Shown here one piece after another: positions 36,490 through 46,254 of a stretch of 64,000 nt of DNA; position 1 is the first letter of the stretch; each line of letters starts with the position of its first letter. Below the pieces are notes generated by a model, which made no database searches, was not told the origin of the DNA, and saw only the letters and a list, made by a program, of their open reading frames with translations. Origin of the DNA: Rhodoplanes sp. (GTDB lineage Bacteria > Pseudomonadota > Alphaproteobacteria > Rhizobiales > Xanthobacteraceae); contig NZ_JACAAX010000003.1 in NCBI RefSeq assembly GCF_013377085.1, forward strand, positions 186,001 to 250,000. Direction: 5' to 3'. Both the position numbers and the translations under genes were made by a program.

Positions 36490-36588
36490 AAAGTGGCGCC
36501 GGCGCATGGCGCTCCCGCCGGATTCTGCTACGCTTTGAAGGTTTTTCGGCCGGGGCGGCCGGTGTTCTTTGGCAGTGCAGCACGCGCG

Positions 36589-36616
36589 TTGACAGCCCCC
36601 TGGCCGGGCCATAGGT
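36589..36616 (+). promoter_or_regulatory. Probable promoter of etfBA
   Basis: TTGACA (36589-36594) followed after 16 bases by ATAGGT (36611-36616), 29 bases before the etfB start. The -35 box is consensus and the -10 is weak, common in high-GC alphaproteobacterial housekeeping promoters. Confidence 0.5.
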
Positions 36617-36644
36617 TGCGCCGCCGCCGCGGGAGTTATGCAGC

Positions 36645-37394
36645 ATGAAGGTCCTTGTCACGGTCAAGCGGGTCGTCGACTACAACGTCAAGGTGCGAGT
36701 GAGGTCGGACGGCTCCGGGGTCGAGCTCGCCAACGTCAAGATGTCGATGAACCCCTTCGACGAGATCGCCGTCGAGGAGGCGATCCGTCTGAAGGAGGCC
36801 GGCAAGGCGACCGAGATCGTCGCCGTGTCGATCGGACCGGCGCAGGCGGCCGAGACCATCCGCACGGCGCTCGCCATGGGGGCCGACCGCGGCATCCTGG
36901 TGAAGGTCGACGGCATCGTCGAGCCCCTGGCGGTGGCCAAGATCCTCGCCAAGGTGGTCGCCGAGGAGGCGCCCGGCCTGGTCATCATGGGCAAGCAGGC
37001 GATCGACGACGACTGCAACCAGACCGGCCAGATGCTGGCCGCGCTCCTGGGCTGGCCGCAGGGCACCTTCGCCTCCAAGCTGACGCTGGAGGGCGACGGA
37101 GTCACGGTCGTCCGCGAGGTCGACGGCGGCCTGCAGACCGTCGCGCTCAAGGGCCCGGCGATCGTCACCACCGATCTGCGGCTCAACGAGCCGCGCTACG
37201 CCTCGCTGCCGAACATCATGAAGGCGAAGAAGAAGCCGATCGCCGACAAGACCCCGGCCGATTACGGCGTCGACGTCGCCCCGCATCTCGAGGTGCTCAA
37301 GACCACCGAGCCGCCGGGCCGCAAGGGCGGCGTCAAGGTCGGCTCGGTCGCCGAGCTGGTCGGGAAGCTCAAGGACGAAGCCGGAGTGCTGTGA
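36645..37394 (+). CDS. etfB: Electron transfer flavoprotein beta subunit
   Basis: 249 residues, the normal length. [19 protein letters not shown] at the start and [19 protein letters not shown] are the ETF-beta marks; AMP binding lies in the N-terminal fold. With EtfA it accepts electrons from acyl-CoA dehydrogenases (here Mcd is one candidate) and delivers them to ETF:quinone oxidoreductase. etfA starts 1 base after its stop. Confidence 0.96.
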   Translation: MKVLVTVKRVVDYNVKVRVRSDGSGVELANVKMSMNPFDEIAVEEAIRLKEAGKATEIVAVSIGPAQAAETIRTALAMGADRGILVKVDGIVEPLAVAKILAKVVAEEAPGLVIMGKQAIDDDCNQTGQMLAALLGWPQGTFASKLTLEGDGVTVVREVDGGLQTVALKGPAIVTTDLRLNEPRYASLPNIMKAKKKPIADKTPADYGVDVAPHLEVLKTTEPPGRKGGVKVGSVAELVGKLKDEAGVL

Positions 37395-37395
37395 G

Positions 37396-38343
37396 ATGGC
37401 CAATCTTCTGGTTGCGGAACACGACGGCGCCCGCCTCAAGGATGCCACCGCCAAGGCGCTGACCGCGGTCCGCGCGCTCGGCGGCGAGGTCCATGTGCTG
37501 GTGGCCGGGCAGGGCTGCCGCGGTGCGGCCGAGGCGGCAGCCTCGCTCGACGGCGTCGCCAAGGTGCTGATCGCCGACGAGGCGCGCTACGCCCATCTGG
37601 TGGCGGAGCCGACCGCCGCCCTTCTGGTCGCGCTCGCGCCCGGCTACGACGCGATCGTCATGCCGGCGACCGCGATCGGCAAGGACGTGATGCCGCGCGT
37701 CGCCGCGCTCTTGGACGTCATGCAGGTCTCCGAGGTCATCAAGGTGATCTCGGCCGACACGTTCGAGCGGCTGATCTATGCCGGCAGCGCCATCCAGACG
37801 GTGCGCTCGCGCGACGCCAAGAAGGTCATCACGGTCCGCATCTCCTCGTTCCAGGCGACCGCGGCCGGCGGTGCGGCGGCGCCCATCGAAGCGGTGGCGG
37901 CGGCGGACGATCCGGGCCTCTCGCGCTTCGTGGGCGAGGAGCTGTCGAAGTCCGAGCGGCCGGAGCTGACCTCGGCCCGCATCGTCGTCTCGGGCGGTCG
38001 CGCCGTGCAGAGCCGCGAGAACTTCGCCAAGTACATCGAGCCGGTGGCCGACAAGCTGGGCGCCGCGGTCGGCGCCTCGCGGGCCGCCGTCGACGCCGGC
38101 TACGCCCCGAACGACTGGCAGGTCGGCCAGACCGGCAAGATCGTCGCCCCCGACCTCTATGTCGCGGTCGGCATCTCGGGCGCCATCCAGCACCTCGCCG
38201 GCATGAAGGACTCCAAGGTCATCGTCGCCATCAACAAGGACGAGGAGGCGCCGATCTTCCAGGTCGCCGACTACGGGCTGGTGGGCGATCTCTTCAAGGT
38301 CCTGCCGGAGCTGGTCGACGAGCTCGCCAAGATCGGCAAGTGA
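37396..38343 (+). CDS. etfA: Electron transfer flavoprotein alpha subunit
   Basis: 315 residues. The C-terminal FAD domain is complete: [20 protein letters not shown], then [19 protein letters not shown] and [13 protein letters not shown]. The N-terminal half matches the ETF-alpha fold ([15 protein letters not shown]). Directly coupled to etfB. No sign of the bifurcating variant with extra iron-sulfur domain. Confidence 0.96.
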   Translation: MANLLVAEHDGARLKDATAKALTAVRALGGEVHVLVAGQGCRGAAEAAASLDGVAKVLIADEARYAHLVAEPTAALLVALAPGYDAIVMPATAIGKDVMPRVAALLDVMQVSEVIKVISADTFERLIYAGSAIQTVRSRDAKKVITVRISSFQATAAGGAAAPIEAVAAADDPGLSRFVGEELSKSERPELTSARIVVSGGRAVQSRENFAKYIEPVADKLGAAVGASRAAVDAGYAPNDWQVGQTGKIVAPDLYVAVGISGAIQHLAGMKDSKVIVAINKDEEAPIFQVADYGLVGDLFKVLPELVDELAKIGK

Positions 38344-38478
38344 CCGGCCGTCCGTGGGTCATCACGGACGTGGCGGGGGAGCGAGACTGGCAGTATAAGA
38401 GCATCCCGGTCCCCGGCCGGGTCCGTCGCCCATGGCGGGCCGGATCGCCTGGGCCGTCAGGTCCCTCGGGAAGATGAG

Positions 38479-39357
38479 ATGACGAGCATCAACAAGGTCG
38501 GCGTGATCGGGGCCGGGCAGATGGGCACCGGCATCGCCCATGTCTGCGCCCTGGCTGGACTGGACGTCGTGCTCAACGACGTGTCCGAGGACCGCATCAA
38601 GGCGGGGCTGGCGACCGTCAACGGCAACATGGCGCGGCAGGTGCGGCGCAACCGGATCACCGAGGAACAGCGCCAGAAGGCGCTCGCCCGGATCGTGCCG
38701 GCCAAGACCTTTGACGGCTTCGGCGACTGCGACCTCGTCATCGAGGCGGCGACCGAGAAGGAAGACGTCAAGCGCAAGATCTACGTCCAGCTCTGCCCGA
38801 CGCTGCGGCCGGACGCCATGATCGGCTCCAACACCTCGTCGATCTCGATCACCCGGCTCGCCGCCGCGACCGACCGGCCCGAGCGCTTCATCGGCATTCA
38901 TTTCATGAATCCGGTGCCCGTGATGGAGCTGGTCGAGCTGATCCGCGGCATCGCCACCGACGACCACACCTACGAGGCGACCAAGGCGTTCTGCCAGCAC
39001 CTCGGCAAGACGGTGGCGGTATCGGAGGACTTTCCGGCCTTCATCGTCAACCGCGTGCTGATGCCGATGATCAACGAGGCGATCTACACGCTCTACGAGG
39101 GGGTCGGCAACGTCGAGGCGATCGACATCGCCATGCGGCTCGGCGCCAATCATCCGATGGGGCCGCTGCAGCTCGCCGACTTCATCGGCCTCGACACCTG
39201 CCTGTCGGTCATGCAGGTGCTGCACGAAGGGCTGGCCGACTCCAAGTACCGGCCGTGCCCGCTGCTGGTGAAATACGTCGAGGCCGGCTGGCTCGGTCGC
39301 AAGACCCAGCGCGGCTTCTACGACTATCGCGGCGAGAAGCCCGTCCCGACGCGGTGA
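38479..39357 (+). CDS. hbd: 3-hydroxybutyryl-CoA dehydrogenase
   Basis: 292 residues. NAD motif GAGQMG (11-16), catalytic His141 and Asn144 in GIHFMNPVPVME, and the C-terminal dimer domain with GANHPMGPLQLADFIGLD. It interconverts 3-hydroxybutyryl-CoA and acetoacetyl-CoA. It follows etfBA by 135 bases, the arrangement known from Bradyrhizobium and Rhodopseudomonas. In the ethylmalonyl-CoA pathway or polyhydroxybutyrate metabolism it links acetoacetyl-CoA to the C4 branch. ATG 38479 follows GGGAAGATGAG. Confidence 0.94.
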   Translation: MTSINKVGVIGAGQMGTGIAHVCALAGLDVVLNDVSEDRIKAGLATVNGNMARQVRRNRITEEQRQKALARIVPAKTFDGFGDCDLVIEAATEKEDVKRKIYVQLCPTLRPDAMIGSNTSSISITRLAAATDRPERFIGIHFMNPVPVMELVELIRGIATDDHTYEATKAFCQHLGKTVAVSEDFPAFIVNRVLMPMINEAIYTLYEGVGNVEAIDIAMRLGANHPMGPLQLADFIGLDTCLSVMQVLHEGLADSKYRPCPLLVKYVEAGWLGRKTQRGFYDYRGEKPVPTR

Positions 39358-39387
39358 CGCACGGTCGATAATCCAAATCCGAAGCCC

Positions 39388-39509
39388 GTCATTCCGGGGC
39401 GCTGCGAAGCAGCGAACCCGGAATCCATAACCCCTGTCTGTCGTGAGCCACCCGCGCAGGGGTCATGGATTCCGGTCTCGCGGGCCTGCGGCCCACGCCC
39501 CGGAATGAC
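39388..39509. repeat. Palindromic intergenic repeat, family B copy 1
   Basis: Begins GTCATTCCGGGGCG and ends CGCCCCGGAATGAC, with an inner pair CCGGAATCCATAACC / ATGGATTCCGG. It lies between convergent hbd and the DMT transporter, where it could also serve as a terminator. Related copies at 40947, 60147 and 63189. Confidence 0.88.
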
Positions 39510-39540
39510 CGAGTCTGTTCGTTCGCACTGCCGCGTAGAC

Positions 39541-40470
39541 TCAGTCGCCCCGCCGCTCCCACCACTTTGCCAATGCCTTCCCTAGCCGCCCGTCGATCGC
39601 CACCAAGCCGGCGGCGATGCCGAGCATGCCGGCGATCTGGTGGGCGTCCAGCCGCTCGTCCATCAGCACGGTGCCGAGCAGCATGGCGCTGACCGGGATC
39701 AGGAACGTCACCAGGAGCGCATTGGTGGCGCCGGCGCGGGCCAGCACGCGGAAATAAAGAATATAGGCGAGCGCGGTCGAGAAGGCGCCGAGCGCCATGA
39801 GGGCCGCGACGGCGCGCCAGGACGGCGCGGCGAGCGTCCACGGCTGGTCGATCAGCAGCACGGGCGGCAGCATCAGCACGATGGCGGCGACCGCCTGGCC
39901 GCCGCCGATGACGCTCGGCGTCAGATGGCGATAGCGGCGCGCGTAGATGGCGCCGACCGCATAGAGAAACGCCGCGAGCAGGCAGGCGAGCTCGCCGAGG
40001 TGATGTCCGCCGAAGCCGGCGAGCGCGCCCGGCCCGATCATCACCGCGACGCCGGCGAGGCCGAGCACGAGGCCGAGCATCCGGGCCGGGGTGATGCGGT
40101 CGTCCGGCGTGGTGAGATGCGCCAGCACGATGGCGAACAGCGGCGTCGTCGCGTTGAGCACGGCGGCGAGCCCGCTGCCGATCCGAATCTGGCTCCACGA
40201 GATCAGCGCGAAGGCGGCGGCGTTGCTGAGGAACCCCATCACCAGGAACGGGAACCAGTAGGCCGGCATCTGCCGCAGCTCGCCCTGGCGCCAGCAGATC
40301 GCCAGCATGATCGGCGCGGCGATGACCACCCGCACGAGCGAGATGGTCATCGGCGGCACCTCGGCCACGGCGATCTTGGCGAAGAAATACGCCGCCCCCC
40401 ACAGCATGGAGAGGCCGACGAGCATCATCCAGTCGCCGGGCGACATGGTCAGGAGAGGGCGGTGGCGCAT
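39541..40470 (-). CDS. DMT-family (EamA) metabolite transporter
   Basis: 309 residues, ten membrane helices in two EamA repeats (about 12-145 and 160-290). Marks include MLWGAAYFFAKIAVAE in helix 1, ALISWSQIRIGSGLAAVLNA and the second-repeat ALAYILYFRVLARAGAT. Usual role: export of amino acids or other metabolites. ATG 40470 has AGGAGG only one base away; ATG 40446 (MSPGDWMMLV) is an alternative start with a weaker site. Confidence 0.92.
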   Translation of the reverse strand: MRHRPLLTMSPGDWMMLVGLSMLWGAAYFFAKIAVAEVPPMTISLVRVVIAAPIMLAICWRQGELRQMPAYWFPFLVMGFLSNAAAFALISWSQIRIGSGLAAVLNATTPLFAIVLAHLTTPDDRITPARMLGLVLGLAGVAVMIGPGALAGFGGHHLGELACLLAAFLYAVGAIYARRYRHLTPSVIGGGQAVAAIVLMLPPVLLIDQPWTLAAPSWRAVAALMALGAFSTALAYILYFRVLARAGATNALLVTFLIPVSAMLLGTVLMDERLDAHQIAGMLGIAAGLVAIDGRLGKALAKWWERRGD

Positions 40471-40668
40471 GCCTCCTTTTAGGGGGGATGCGGGCGCGGC
40501 GCGACCCGAAATTCGCCGGCGGGACCGCTCAAAGGCGACGCAACCGAAAAGGTTCTGTTAACCGGCCGCAGCGGTGCGGCGGTCGCGCGGCCCCGCCGTC
40601 AAGGACTCGTCAACCGGGTCGGGCGCGCAATGGCACGGACAGGTTGTGTCGTCTCGGAGGACACCGCC

Positions 40669-40923
40669 ATGGAGATCACCACCGGGCTGACAGCGGCGTG
40701 GCTCGACGCGGTGCGCCGCGCCCAGTCCGATATGACGCAGCGTTTCGCCCGGCAGGCGCCCGACGCCGCCCCGTCCTATCGGGAGCGCACCCTCACGGAC
40801 GTCATCGAGCGCGCCGTGAAGTCCGGCGGCGCCGCCCCGCCGCCGGAGAGCAAGGCCGCGGCCCAGCCGGCCTCCACGGCGACCGAGAGGACCGTCGGCC
40901 GGGTGCTCGACATCAAGGTGTGA
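40669..40923 (+). CDS. Small unidentified protein
   Basis: 84 residues from ATG 40669, chosen because GGAGGACACC lies just upstream; an in-frame ATG at 40630 has no such site. The N-terminal half may be helical (WLDAVRRAQSDMTQRFAR), the middle is proline/alanine-rich, and the end reads VGRVLDIKV. No signal, no cysteine, no known family. Flanked by the DMT gene (divergent) and a family B repeat. Confidence 0.55.
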   Translation: MEITTGLTAAWLDAVRRAQSDMTQRFARQAPDAAPSYRERTLTDVIERAVKSGGAAPPPESKAAAQPASTATERTVGRVLDIKV

Positions 40924-40946
40924 CGGCCGCTGCCGAACCCCGCCGC

Positions 40947-41051
40947 GTCATTCCGGAAGCCGACCGCAGGTCGGCTGTCCGGAATCCATAACCCCTGTCT
41001 GTGAGTATGGATTCCGGGCTCGCGGGCCTTCAGCCCGCGCCCCGGAATGAC
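40947..41051. repeat. Palindromic intergenic repeat, family B copy 2
   Basis: Same ends as copy 1 (GTCATTCCGG / CCGGAATGAC) and the same inner ATCCATAACCCCTGTCTGTG stretch, but the outer left loop differs (AAGCCGACCGCAGGTCGGCT). Ends 26 bases before the stop of the LVIVD-type gene. Confidence 0.88.
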
Positions 41052-41076
41052 CGAGCCTATCGTGTCGGCAGCGCGT

Positions 41077-42540
41077 TCACGGAATCCCGGCGATGCTGCG
41101 CGCCTCGCCGGTGACCTCGAGGATGTGCATGCCGGTGTTGGCGCGATCGACCACATAGATGTAGCCGCGGTCGTCGGTCTCCACATTGTTGCTCTGGATC
41201 GCCACCTTGCAGCGGTCCTGCCCGTCGACCTTGATGCAGCGCTTGTCGGTCGCCTCGGTGATGGGCGGGATGAAGTAGCCGACCTCGCGCGGGTTGAACG
41301 GGTCGCGGATGTCGAGCGCCCGCACGCCGGCATTGAACCAGGTGATCAAGGCGAGCTTCCTGTTGAACACCGGCGCCGTGCTCTCGTTGGAGGAGTGCGA
41401 GCCGAAGCGGCCGCCGCGCTCGCAGAAGTCGCCGCTCGCCTCCTTCACGGTGTAGTTCGAGATCACCATCGGCCGGCGCTCGATCGTCACGTCGGCGAAC
41501 CACACCATCTGGCGGGCCTCGCCGGCCTGGCACTCGTTGATGAGCGCCTCGTCGACCATCATGACGATGTCGCGCGTGCTGCCGAACTTGTCCTTGGCGA
41601 ACTCGGCGATCGGCATCTTCAAGAGCGGGAACACCGTGTGGGCGCCGTTGAGCGGCGTCTCCAGCCGGCCGACCTCGGGCGCTTTCAGGTTCTCCGGCGT
41701 CGGCTCGGCCGGCCCCTCGAGCAGCTTCTGGCGGTCGACGATCTGGATGATGCCGCCCTTGTTGGTGCCGTAGCCGAAATAGACGCGGTTGCCGGCCGGG
41801 CCGGTCGAGATCGGACCGTGCAGCTCTGTCGGCACGTCGCCGGTCGAGCCGGGCTCCTGGCCGGGCAGGCCGAAGTCGCGGATCTTTCGCGGCTTGGCCG
41901 GATCGGAGAGGTCGTAGATCTGGGTCATGCGGCGGGTGCGCCAGCCGGGTGCGCCGGAGACCAGATAGGCGATGCCGGTGTCGCACTCCCAGAAGCTCTT
42001 GTGGGTGTCGCGCAGGCCGTCGAGCCGCGTGAGCAGGACCGGCTCCTCCGGCTTGGTGACGTCCCAGATCTCGTGCGCCTGGCCGCCGAACACCTTCAGC
42101 AGATAGAACTTGCTGCGGTCGCCCTTGGGCAGGCTGGCGCCGGCGCAGACCCTTGTCATCTGGCCGCCGCCGCCCTCGTAGAGGCCCTCCTGGCCGGGCA
42201 GATGCTTCAGGTATTTCGGGTTCTTCGGATCGGTGACGTCGATGATCGAGGTGCCGTTGAACTCCGGCTGGCCGGTGATCGGATTGACCGGCTTGGGCAC
42301 CGCGTCGGTGCCGCCGTGGTGGCCCACATAGGCGATGTAGCGGTCACCCTGGTGCGCGATGGTCGGCTGATAGGCGCTGCGCGCCTGCAGGTCGCTGTAG
42401 CCGACGAGGCGCATGTTCTTCGCCTCGGGCGGGTCGCCGACCTTCTGCATCTGTGCGGCGCTCGCTGCGCCGCATCCGAGACCGAGCGATACGCTCAGCA
42501 TACAAAGCATACGGATAGAGGGGGCTGCCGTCCCGATCAT
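41077..42540 (-). CDS. Secreted LVIVD-repeat-like protein, probable beta-propeller
   Basis: 487 residues with a cleavable signal (MLCMLSVSLGLGCGAASA, cut near residue 29). Repeated blade-like segments with IDVTDPKNPKYLKHLPG, WDVTKPEEPVLLTRLDG, YDLSDPAKPRKIRDFG and LDIRDPFNPREVGYF are the LVIVD type, so a periplasmic beta-propeller is likely. Six or more cysteines could form disulfides. Strong GTGAGGAAA ribosome site. Function is not established for this family; a surface or binding role is inference. Confidence 0.82.
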   Translation of the reverse strand: MIGTAAPSIRMLCMLSVSLGLGCGAASAAQMQKVGDPPEAKNMRLVGYSDLQARSAYQPTIAHQGDRYIAYVGHHGGTDAVPKPVNPITGQPEFNGTSIIDVTDPKNPKYLKHLPGQEGLYEGGGGQMTRVCAGASLPKGDRSKFYLLKVFGGQAHEIWDVTKPEEPVLLTRLDGLRDTHKSFWECDTGIAYLVSGAPGWRTRRMTQIYDLSDPAKPRKIRDFGLPGQEPGSTGDVPTELHGPISTGPAGNRVYFGYGTNKGGIIQIVDRQKLLEGPAEPTPENLKAPEVGRLETPLNGAHTVFPLLKMPIAEFAKDKFGSTRDIVMMVDEALINECQAGEARQMVWFADVTIERRPMVISNYTVKEASGDFCERGGRFGSHSSNESTAPVFNRKLALITWFNAGVRALDIRDPFNPREVGYFIPPITEATDKRCIKVDGQDRCKVAIQSNNVETDDRGYIYVVDRANTGMHILEVTGEARSIAGIP

Positions 42541-42774
42541 GCGTTTCCTCACGGTTCTTGTCGGGTGATCGTTTTGCGAGAGCCTACGCAGCCGGTGTCG
42601 CGAAAGCAATCTCCCGTCGCACGACCGCGATCGTGACACGGCGGGCGCCGGGTGCGGCGCGTCATCGTCTTCGCAGATGCGATCCGGGCTTCTCGGCAGA
42701 TGCGCCTCTCGACAGGCAAGGATGCACCGGCCATCATAGCCCGACGCCGTTTTGCCTCGCGCAACGAGTGAGTC

Positions 42775-43350
42775 ATGCTGCCGCGCCGCGCCGGATCCTC
42801 CGTGATGGCCCCGATCATCGTCGTTCTGCTGGCGGCCGCACTCGCGGCCGACGGGCCGGCGGCGCCGCGCAGCGCGACCGAATCGGCCACGCCGGTGGCG
42901 CGCTGGACCGAGGTGAGCTGGCCGTTCTCGATGGATCAGTGGGGCACGGGCCGCGCCTTTCGCTGCAGCGCGGCGGACTGCGGCAGCGACGTCACCGTCT
43001 ATGTCCGGCCGAAGATCGGCTTCTGCAATTGCACCACCGGGGTCGCCGACGACGAGGAGATGGACCGGGTCGGCGACGTCGGTCTGCTGAGCGAAACCTA
43101 TGGGCCGGCGGGGCCGGGGCGCGCCATGCCGGTCGGCGGGCTGACCGGCTGGACGCGCGACTACGTGCTCGGCCGCCGGGGCGATCCGGCCGGAACCGTG
43201 ATCACCGTCGCCTTCTCGGACCAGTGCAACGTCATGGTGGCGACCGTGGTCGACGCGGTCGGCATCACGCCGTCGGTGCGCGCGCGCGTGCAGGAGCTTT
43301 TGGACGGTGCCACCATCCTGCCCTGGGCCCGCGCGGCGCTGGGGTCGTGA
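42775..43350 (+). CDS. Small exported cysteine-rich protein, unidentified
   Basis: 191 residues. N-terminal hydrophobic signal (APIIVVLLAAALAADGPAA, about 12-30). The mature part has CSAADCGSD and GFCNCTTGVADDEEMD, with a late DQCNVMVATVVDA; five cysteines suggest a disulfide-bonded periplasmic protein. I do not recognise the family. Divergent from the LVIVD-type gene; no operon partner. Confidence 0.7.
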   Translation: MLPRRAGSSVMAPIIVVLLAAALAADGPAAPRSATESATPVARWTEVSWPFSMDQWGTGRAFRCSAADCGSDVTVYVRPKIGFCNCTTGVADDEEMDRVGDVGLLSETYGPAGPGRAMPVGGLTGWTRDYVLGRRGDPAGTVITVAFSDQCNVMVATVVDAVGITPSVRARVQELLDGATILPWARAALGS

Positions 43351-43372
43351 TGCGCAAAGCGCAAATGCTCGC

Positions 43373-43464
43373 GGGGCGCAATGAGCGCAGCGAATTGCGC
43401 CGGAACAACCCACACAGGCTGCAGTTTTTCCGGCGGTGCACGTCGCTTCGCTCAGTGCACCCTA
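43373..43464. repeat. Palindromic intergenic repeat, family A copy 2
   Basis: Left arm GGCGCAATGAGCGCAGCGAA (43375 on) equals the reverse complement of the right arm at 19459-19489; the right arm is a diverged GGTGCACGTCGCTTCGCTCA version ending CACCCTA. It lies between the convergent cysteine-rich protein gene and lepB. Confidence 0.82.
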
Positions 43465-43468
43465 GAGT

Positions 43469-44239
43469 TCAGCGCACCGCGGTGAAAAACCGCGAGAGCC
43501 GCAGGCCTGCCGGCCACTGCCAGGCCGGCTCGCTGGTGATCGCCGGATTCCACGAGCCGACCACGGCCTCGACGCGGCCGATCACGTCCTCGACCGGCAG
43601 CAGGCCGACGCCGCCCTGCTCGGTCGGGACCCGGCTGTCGGCCGAATCGTCGCGGTTGTCGCCCATGACGAACAGGTGCCCGGCCGGCACCGTGATCTCG
43701 AAGCTGTCGTCGAGTGGCTGGCGGCCGGCGAGCTTCAGGATCGGATGCTCGCGCCCGTTCGGCAGCGTCTCGACATAGCGCAGTGCCGGAATGGTCGAGC
43801 CGTCGCGATTCTCGATCGCATCGGCGCCGTCCGGCCGCAGCCGCGCCGGCCGGCCGTCGATCCACAGTTGCCCGGCGCGCATCTGGATGCGTTCGCCCGG
43901 CAGGCCGACGACCCGCTTGACCCACACCTGCGCGCGGTCGCCCGGCCAGCGGAACACGACGACGTCGCCACGCTCCGGGGTGGTGCCGAACAGCCGCTCG
44001 GTGCGCGGCAGCACCACGCTCGCCGGCAGCGAGGCCGAGCTGTAGCCGTAAGGGTACTTGGTCGCGAGCAGGCCGTCGCCGATCAGCAGGGTCGGTTCCA
44101 TCGAGCCGGACGGGATGTAGTAGGGCTCGGCGATGGCGGCCTTGGCCACCGTGATCACCAGCACGGCGGCCGCGATCTCGGCGAGGCTGCGAACCCACGG
44201 TCGGGAGTTTTGCGTCGACGGTCGGTCTTCGGATGTCAT
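43469..44239 (-). CDS. lepB: Signal peptidase I
   Basis: 256 residues. Membrane anchor at about 18-36; catalytic Ser46 in SGSMEPTL and Lys108 in WVKRVVGLPGER; box E GDNRDDSADSR present. It removes signal peptides from exported proteins at the inner membrane. ATG 44239 (MTSEDRPS) is preferred to the TTG 44278 extension. Alphaproteobacteria often carry more than one lepB; this copy is not beside rnc/era and may be the accessory one (inference). Confidence 0.93.
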   Translation of the reverse strand: MTSEDRPSTQNSRPWVRSLAEIAAAVLVITVAKAAIAEPYYIPSGSMEPTLLIGDGLLATKYPYGYSSASLPASVVLPRTERLFGTTPERGDVVVFRWPGDRAQVWVKRVVGLPGERIQMRAGQLWIDGRPARLRPDGADAIENRDGSTIPALRYVETLPNGREHPILKLAGRQPLDDSFEITVPAGHLFVMGDNRDDSADSRVPTEQGGVGLLPVEDVIGRVEAVVGSWNPAITSEPAWQWPAGLRLSRFFTAVR

Positions 44240-44354
44240 GTCGCACGGGCTCCGGACGGGGAACGGACCACGGTCCAATAGATCGCGATGACGGCAGGAT
44301 CGCGGTCGGCGTTTCCGGTCGACGAGGTCCGCGGCGTTATGGCGCGCGAAAAGA

Positions 44355-45773
44355 TCAGCCGGTGCCGCCGACCGTGATGCGGTCCATGCGCAGCGTCGGC
44401 TGGCCGACGCCGACCGGGACGCCCTGGCCGTTCTTGCCGCAGGTGCCGATGCCGTGGTCGAGCGCGAGGTCGTTGCCGACCATGCTGATGCGGTGGAGAT
44501 CGGTGGGCCCGTTGCCGATCAGCATGGCGCCCTTCACCGGCGCGCCGATCTTGCCGTCCTCGATCCGGTAGGCCTCGGTGCACTGGAACACGTACTTGCC
44601 CGAGGTGATGTCGACCTGGCCGCCGCCGAAGCTCACCGCATAGAGGCCGTTCTTCACCGAGGCGAGGATTTCTGCAGGATCACGGTCGCCGGCCGTCATC
44701 AGCGTGTTGGTCATACGCGGCATCGGGACATGGCCAAAACTTTCGCGGCGGCCGTTGCCGGTCGGCGTCATGCCCATCAGCCGGGCGTTCTGCCGATCTT
44801 GCATGTAGCCGACCAGGATGCCGTCCTCGATCAGCACGGTGCGGTTGGTCGGCGTGCCCTCGTCGTCGATGGAGAGCGAGCCGCGCCGCGCGGCAAAAGT
44901 GCCGTCGTCGATGACTGTGACGCCCCGGGCGGCGACCTGCTGGCCCAGCAGGCCGGCAAACGCCGAGGTCTTCTTGCGGTTGAAGTCGCCCTCGAGCCCG
45001 TGGCCGACCGCCTCGTGCAGCATCACGCCGGGCCAGCCGGCGCCGAGCACCACGTCCATCTCGCCGGCCGGGGCCGGCACCGAATCGAGGTTCACCAGCG
45101 CCTGGCGCACCGCGTCGTCGGCGGCGCCGCGCCAAGCCGCCTCGCCGACGAACTGCTCCATGGTGGCGCGCCCGCCATAGCCATGGCTGCCGGTCTCCTG
45201 GCGGTCGCCGTCGCCGACCACGACCGAGACGTTGACCCGCACCATCGGCCGCACGTCGCGATAGGTCCCGCCGTCGGGGCGGACGATCTCGACCACCTGC
45301 CACGAGGCGGCGACGCTCGCCGTCACCTGCCGGACCCGCGGGTCCTTGGCGCGCGTGTAGGCGTCGATGGCCTCCAGCAGCTTCACCTTTTCGGCGAAGG
45401 CGATGCCGGCGAGCGGATTGGCGTCGGTGTAGAGCTTTGCGTTGGTGCGCGCCGGGGCGGCCGCAAGGGTGCCGGAGTAGCCGCCCTTGACGGCCTTGAC
45501 GGCATCGGCGGCGCGGCCGATCGCCTCCTCGGACAGGTCGGACGAATGAGCGTAACCGACCGCCTCGTCCTTCACGGCGCGTAGCCCGAAGCCCTGCGTG
45601 GTGTCGTAGGTCGCCTGCTTCAGCCGCCCATTGTCGAAGGTGAGTGCCTCGGATTGCCGGTATTCGAGAAACAGCTCGCCGTCGTCGGCCCCCTCGAGCC
45701 CGCGGGCGATCAGGGTCGAAACCTTGGTCCGGTCCAGCCCGGCGCGGTCGATCAGGGAGGTTGTGGCGGTCAT
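44355..45773 (-). CDS. tldD: Metalloprotease TldD
   Basis: 472 residues, full length. Zinc motif HEAVGH (253-258) with GWPGVMLHEAVGHGLEGDF, plus the C-terminal GGGQVDITSGKYVFQCTEAY that holds the third ligand Cys. TldD acts with TldE/PmbA to degrade unfolded peptides and mature modified peptides such as microcin B17. No pmbA is in the window. Confidence 0.95.
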   Translation of the reverse strand: MTATTSLIDRAGLDRTKVSTLIARGLEGADDGELFLEYRQSEALTFDNGRLKQATYDTTQGFGLRAVKDEAVGYAHSSDLSEEAIGRAADAVKAVKGGYSGTLAAAPARTNAKLYTDANPLAGIAFAEKVKLLEAIDAYTRAKDPRVRQVTASVAASWQVVEIVRPDGGTYRDVRPMVRVNVSVVVGDGDRQETGSHGYGGRATMEQFVGEAAWRGAADDAVRQALVNLDSVPAPAGEMDVVLGAGWPGVMLHEAVGHGLEGDFNRKKTSAFAGLLGQQVAARGVTVIDDGTFAARRGSLSIDDEGTPTNRTVLIEDGILVGYMQDRQNARLMGMTPTGNGRRESFGHVPMPRMTNTLMTAGDRDPAEILASVKNGLYAVSFGGGQVDITSGKYVFQCTEAYRIEDGKIGAPVKGAMLIGNGPTDLHRISMVGNDLALDHGIGTCGKNGQGVPVGVGQPTLRMDRITVGGTG

Positions 45774-45854
45774 GGGGGCTCTTTGGCTGCGTGCGGCGTT
45801 GCCGCCAAGATAGTGTCTCGCACGCGGGTGCGCGAGAGGGGCCGAGGCCGCCGA

Positions 45855-46253
45855 TCAGCGAGACCGTGCCGTGTGCTTCGGCTTGGGTTTCGGCGCGCCC
45901 GTGGTGGGGACGGCGGGCGTGCCGTGCGGCCCGGACGACGTCATCTCGCCGAGAGACCGCAGCCGGATCGGCGCGCGCGACGGGAGCCGGACGACCAGAT
46001 CGAGCTCACCGCCGATGGCTTCGACGAAGCTCCGCAATGTCGAGAGATACATGTCGGTCTGCTTCTCGATCTTGGAGACCGACGGTTGGGTGATGGCCAG
46101 CGCGGCGGCGATCTCGGCCTGCACCTTGCCTGCGACGCGGCGCAGTTCCTGAAGGCTCTCGACCTCGTCCTTCAATTCGGCGAAGTGGTCCTCGACGCGG
46201 CGGCGCCGGTCTTTCGGCAGCGTCGCGAGAACCTCGTCGAGCGTGCGGGCCAT
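45855..46253 (-). CDS. HigA-like antitoxin (XRE helix-turn-helix)
   Basis: 132 residues. The XRE DNA-binding helix-turn-helix is at about 40-90 (VAGKVQAEIAAALAITQPSV then SKIEKQTDMYLSTLRSFVEA). A proline-rich, basic tail (GAPKPKPKHTARSR) extends beyond the usual family length. It starts 1 base after the toxin stop, so the pair is translationally coupled in toxin-first order, as in HigBA systems. It should neutralise the toxin and repress the operon. Confidence 0.88.
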   Translation of the reverse strand: MARTLDEVLATLPKDRRRRVEDHFAELKDEVESLQELRRVAGKVQAEIAAALAITQPSVSKIEKQTDMYLSTLRSFVEAIGGELDLVVRLPSRAPIRLRSLGEMTSSGPHGTPAVPTTGAPKPKPKHTARSR

Positions 46254-46254
46254 C

